DNA of 6,247 bases from an uncultured Rhodospirillaceae bacterium (GTDB taxonomy: Bacteria > Pseudomonadota > Alphaproteobacteria > RF32 > CAG-239), in assembly GCA_900313185.1 (NCBI GenBank), contig OMQI01000096.1, forward strand, positions 1-6,247, written 5' to 3'. Every line of letters begins with the position of its first letter. The stretch's first letter is position 1. The notes beneath the pieces were generated by a model that was given only the letters and a program-made list of their open reading frames with translations, was not told the DNA's origin and searched no databases. This document shows, one piece after another, positions 5,533 to 6,247 of the stretch. Both the position numbers and the translations under genes were made by a program.

Positions 5533-5570
5533 TAAAAAAAGACCGCATCATCAGACACGGCCTTTTTGTT
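5533..5570 (-). terminator. Rho-independent terminator of ppdK
   Basis: On the minus strand, AGGCCG (5563-5558) pairs with CGGTCT (5545-5540), including one G-U pair, around a 12-base loop. Flanking A and T runs extend the stem, and a run of seven T residues follows. In the other orientation the G-U pair becomes an A-C mismatch, which supports use on the minus strand. It lies about 20 bases after the ppdK stop and insulates lexA from ppdK transcription. Confidence 0.85.
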
Positions 5571-5584
5571 TTTAAGCAATCAGA

Positions 5585-6247
5585 TTATGCTGCTTTGCTT
5601 GATTTGTGTTCCTTTTGAGTTTTACCGTATTTAACAGCGGCTTGAGCTGCTGCCAAACGGGCAACCGGTACACGGAACGGAGAGCAAGAAACATAATCCA
5701 AACCACATTGTTGGAAGAACTCAATGGACTTCGGATCACCACCGTGTTCACCGCAAACACCCAAGAGCAATTCCGGATTGGTTTGACGACCATATTCGCA
5801 AGCACGTTTAACTAATTTACCAACACCTTCAACATCGATAGATGCGAACGGATCAGCAACGTAAATGCCTTTAGAACGGTAACAATCCAAGATAGCGCCG
5901 GTATCATCACGGCTCATACCCAAGGTTGTTTGTGTCAAGTCGTTGGTACCGAAACCGAAGAATTGAGCAGAAGCAGCAATTTCTTCAGCCATCAAAGCAG
6001 CTCTCGGCAATTCAATCATTGTACCAACTTCATATTCAATGCTCTTGCCTTTTTCAGCAAAGATTTTTTGAGCGGTGGTATCAATGATGCTCTTAACAAT
6101 ATCCAATTCCTTCTTAGAACCGATTAACGGAACTTCGATTTCCGGAACAACTTTAACACCTTCTTCACGGCATTCCATAGCAGCCTCTAAGATGGCGCGA
6201 GTTTGCATTTCGCAAATTTCCGGATAAGTAACGGCCAAACGGCAACC
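5585..6247 (-). CDS. ppdK: Pyruvate, phosphate dikinase, C-terminal part (5' end beyond the window)
   Basis: PPDK interconverts pyruvate, ATP and phosphate with phosphoenolpyruvate, AMP and pyrophosphate in the cytoplasm, by way of a phosphohistidine. Only the last 220 codons are present, out of about 880 in the family. This is the PEP/pyruvate-binding TIM-barrel domain. Visible are the GCRLAVTYPEI entry at the window edge, EIEVPLIGSKKEL, GTMIELPRAAL, the loop GFGTNDLTQTTLGMSRDD, and GVCGEHGGDPKSI with the catalytic cysteine, all intact. The frame stays open to the last base of the window, so the apparent TTG start at 6238 is internal. After the usual end (about AAVKYGK) there is a short Lys/Ser-rich tail ending KSSKAA. 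Codon choice appears less AT-biased than in neighbouring genes, consistent with high expression. Confidence 0.97.
   Translation of the reverse strand, partial: GCRLAVTYPEICEMQTRAILEAAMECREEGVKVVPEIEVPLIGSKKELDIVKSIIDTTAQKIFAEKGKSIEYEVGTMIELPRAALMAEEIAASAQFFGFGTNDLTQTTLGMSRDDTGAILDCYRSKGIYVADPFASIDVEGVGKLVKRACEYGRQTNPELLLGVCGEHGGDPKSIEFFQQCGLDYVSCSPFRVPVARLAAAQAAVKYGKTQKEHKSSKAA

Noticed and set aside
5572..6127. Open frames on the plus strand and in another minus frame within ppdK
   Set aside because: They lie inside a strongly conserved ppdK coding region and give no domain-like protein.
6236..6238. TTG as a start for a short 217-residue PPDK-like protein
   Set aside because: The frame continues as Gly-Cys-Arg-Leu to the window edge, matching the conserved PPDK sequence, so this codon is an internal leucine.

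Overview
The window looks like a chromosomal segment of an AT-rich alphaproteobacterium. The strongest evidence is the lexA locus. The repressor has an alphaproteobacterial-looking winged-helix domain, and a GTTC-N7-GTTC SOS box sits on its promoter, which is the LexA operator of Alphaproteobacteria rather than the CTGT-N8-ACAG box of Gammaproteobacteria. A short archaeal/Rickettsia-type psd followed directly by pssA, and a pyruvate phosphate dikinase gene, fit the same group. No mobile element, CRISPR array or rRNA is visible, and no gene-free stretch exceeds 300 bases.

Layout, left to right: a tRNA-Leu(UAA) runs leftwards off the start of the window. Diverging from it is a two-gene phospholipid operon, psd-pssA, joined by a TAATG stop/start overlap and closed by a strong hairpin terminator at 1769-1793. 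Converging on that terminator from the minus strand is a small lipoprotein gene with an apparent internal duplication. Its promoter is back-to-back with a near-consensus promoter that drives a GT2 glycosyltransferase, followed 81 bases later by a membrane-anchored methyltransferase resembling the FAM173 family. The methyltransferase stop codon abuts the stop codon of a convergent minus-strand gene for a membrane-anchored, pilin-like protein. That gene lies just downstream of lexA on the same strand. The right end holds the last 220 codons of ppdK, with its own terminator before the lexA promoter.

How the genes fit together: PssA makes phosphatidylserine from CDP-diacylglycerol, and Psd would decarboxylate it to phosphatidylethanolamine. 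The lipoprotein, glycosyltransferase, methyltransferase and pilin-like protein all have envelope-type features, but nothing in the sequence ties them into one pathway. LexA is clearly self-regulated, and the pilin-like gene behind it may share its transcript.

The most notable point is that the Psd homologue lacks the serine that normally becomes its pyruvoyl cofactor: the usual FGS motif reads FGG. The fold, the Asp and His positions and the coupling to pssA are all kept. I see no clearly new multi-gene system here. The best leads are this possible pseudo-decarboxylase, the FAM173-like methyltransferase, and the pilin-like protein without a prepilin cleavage site next to lexA.
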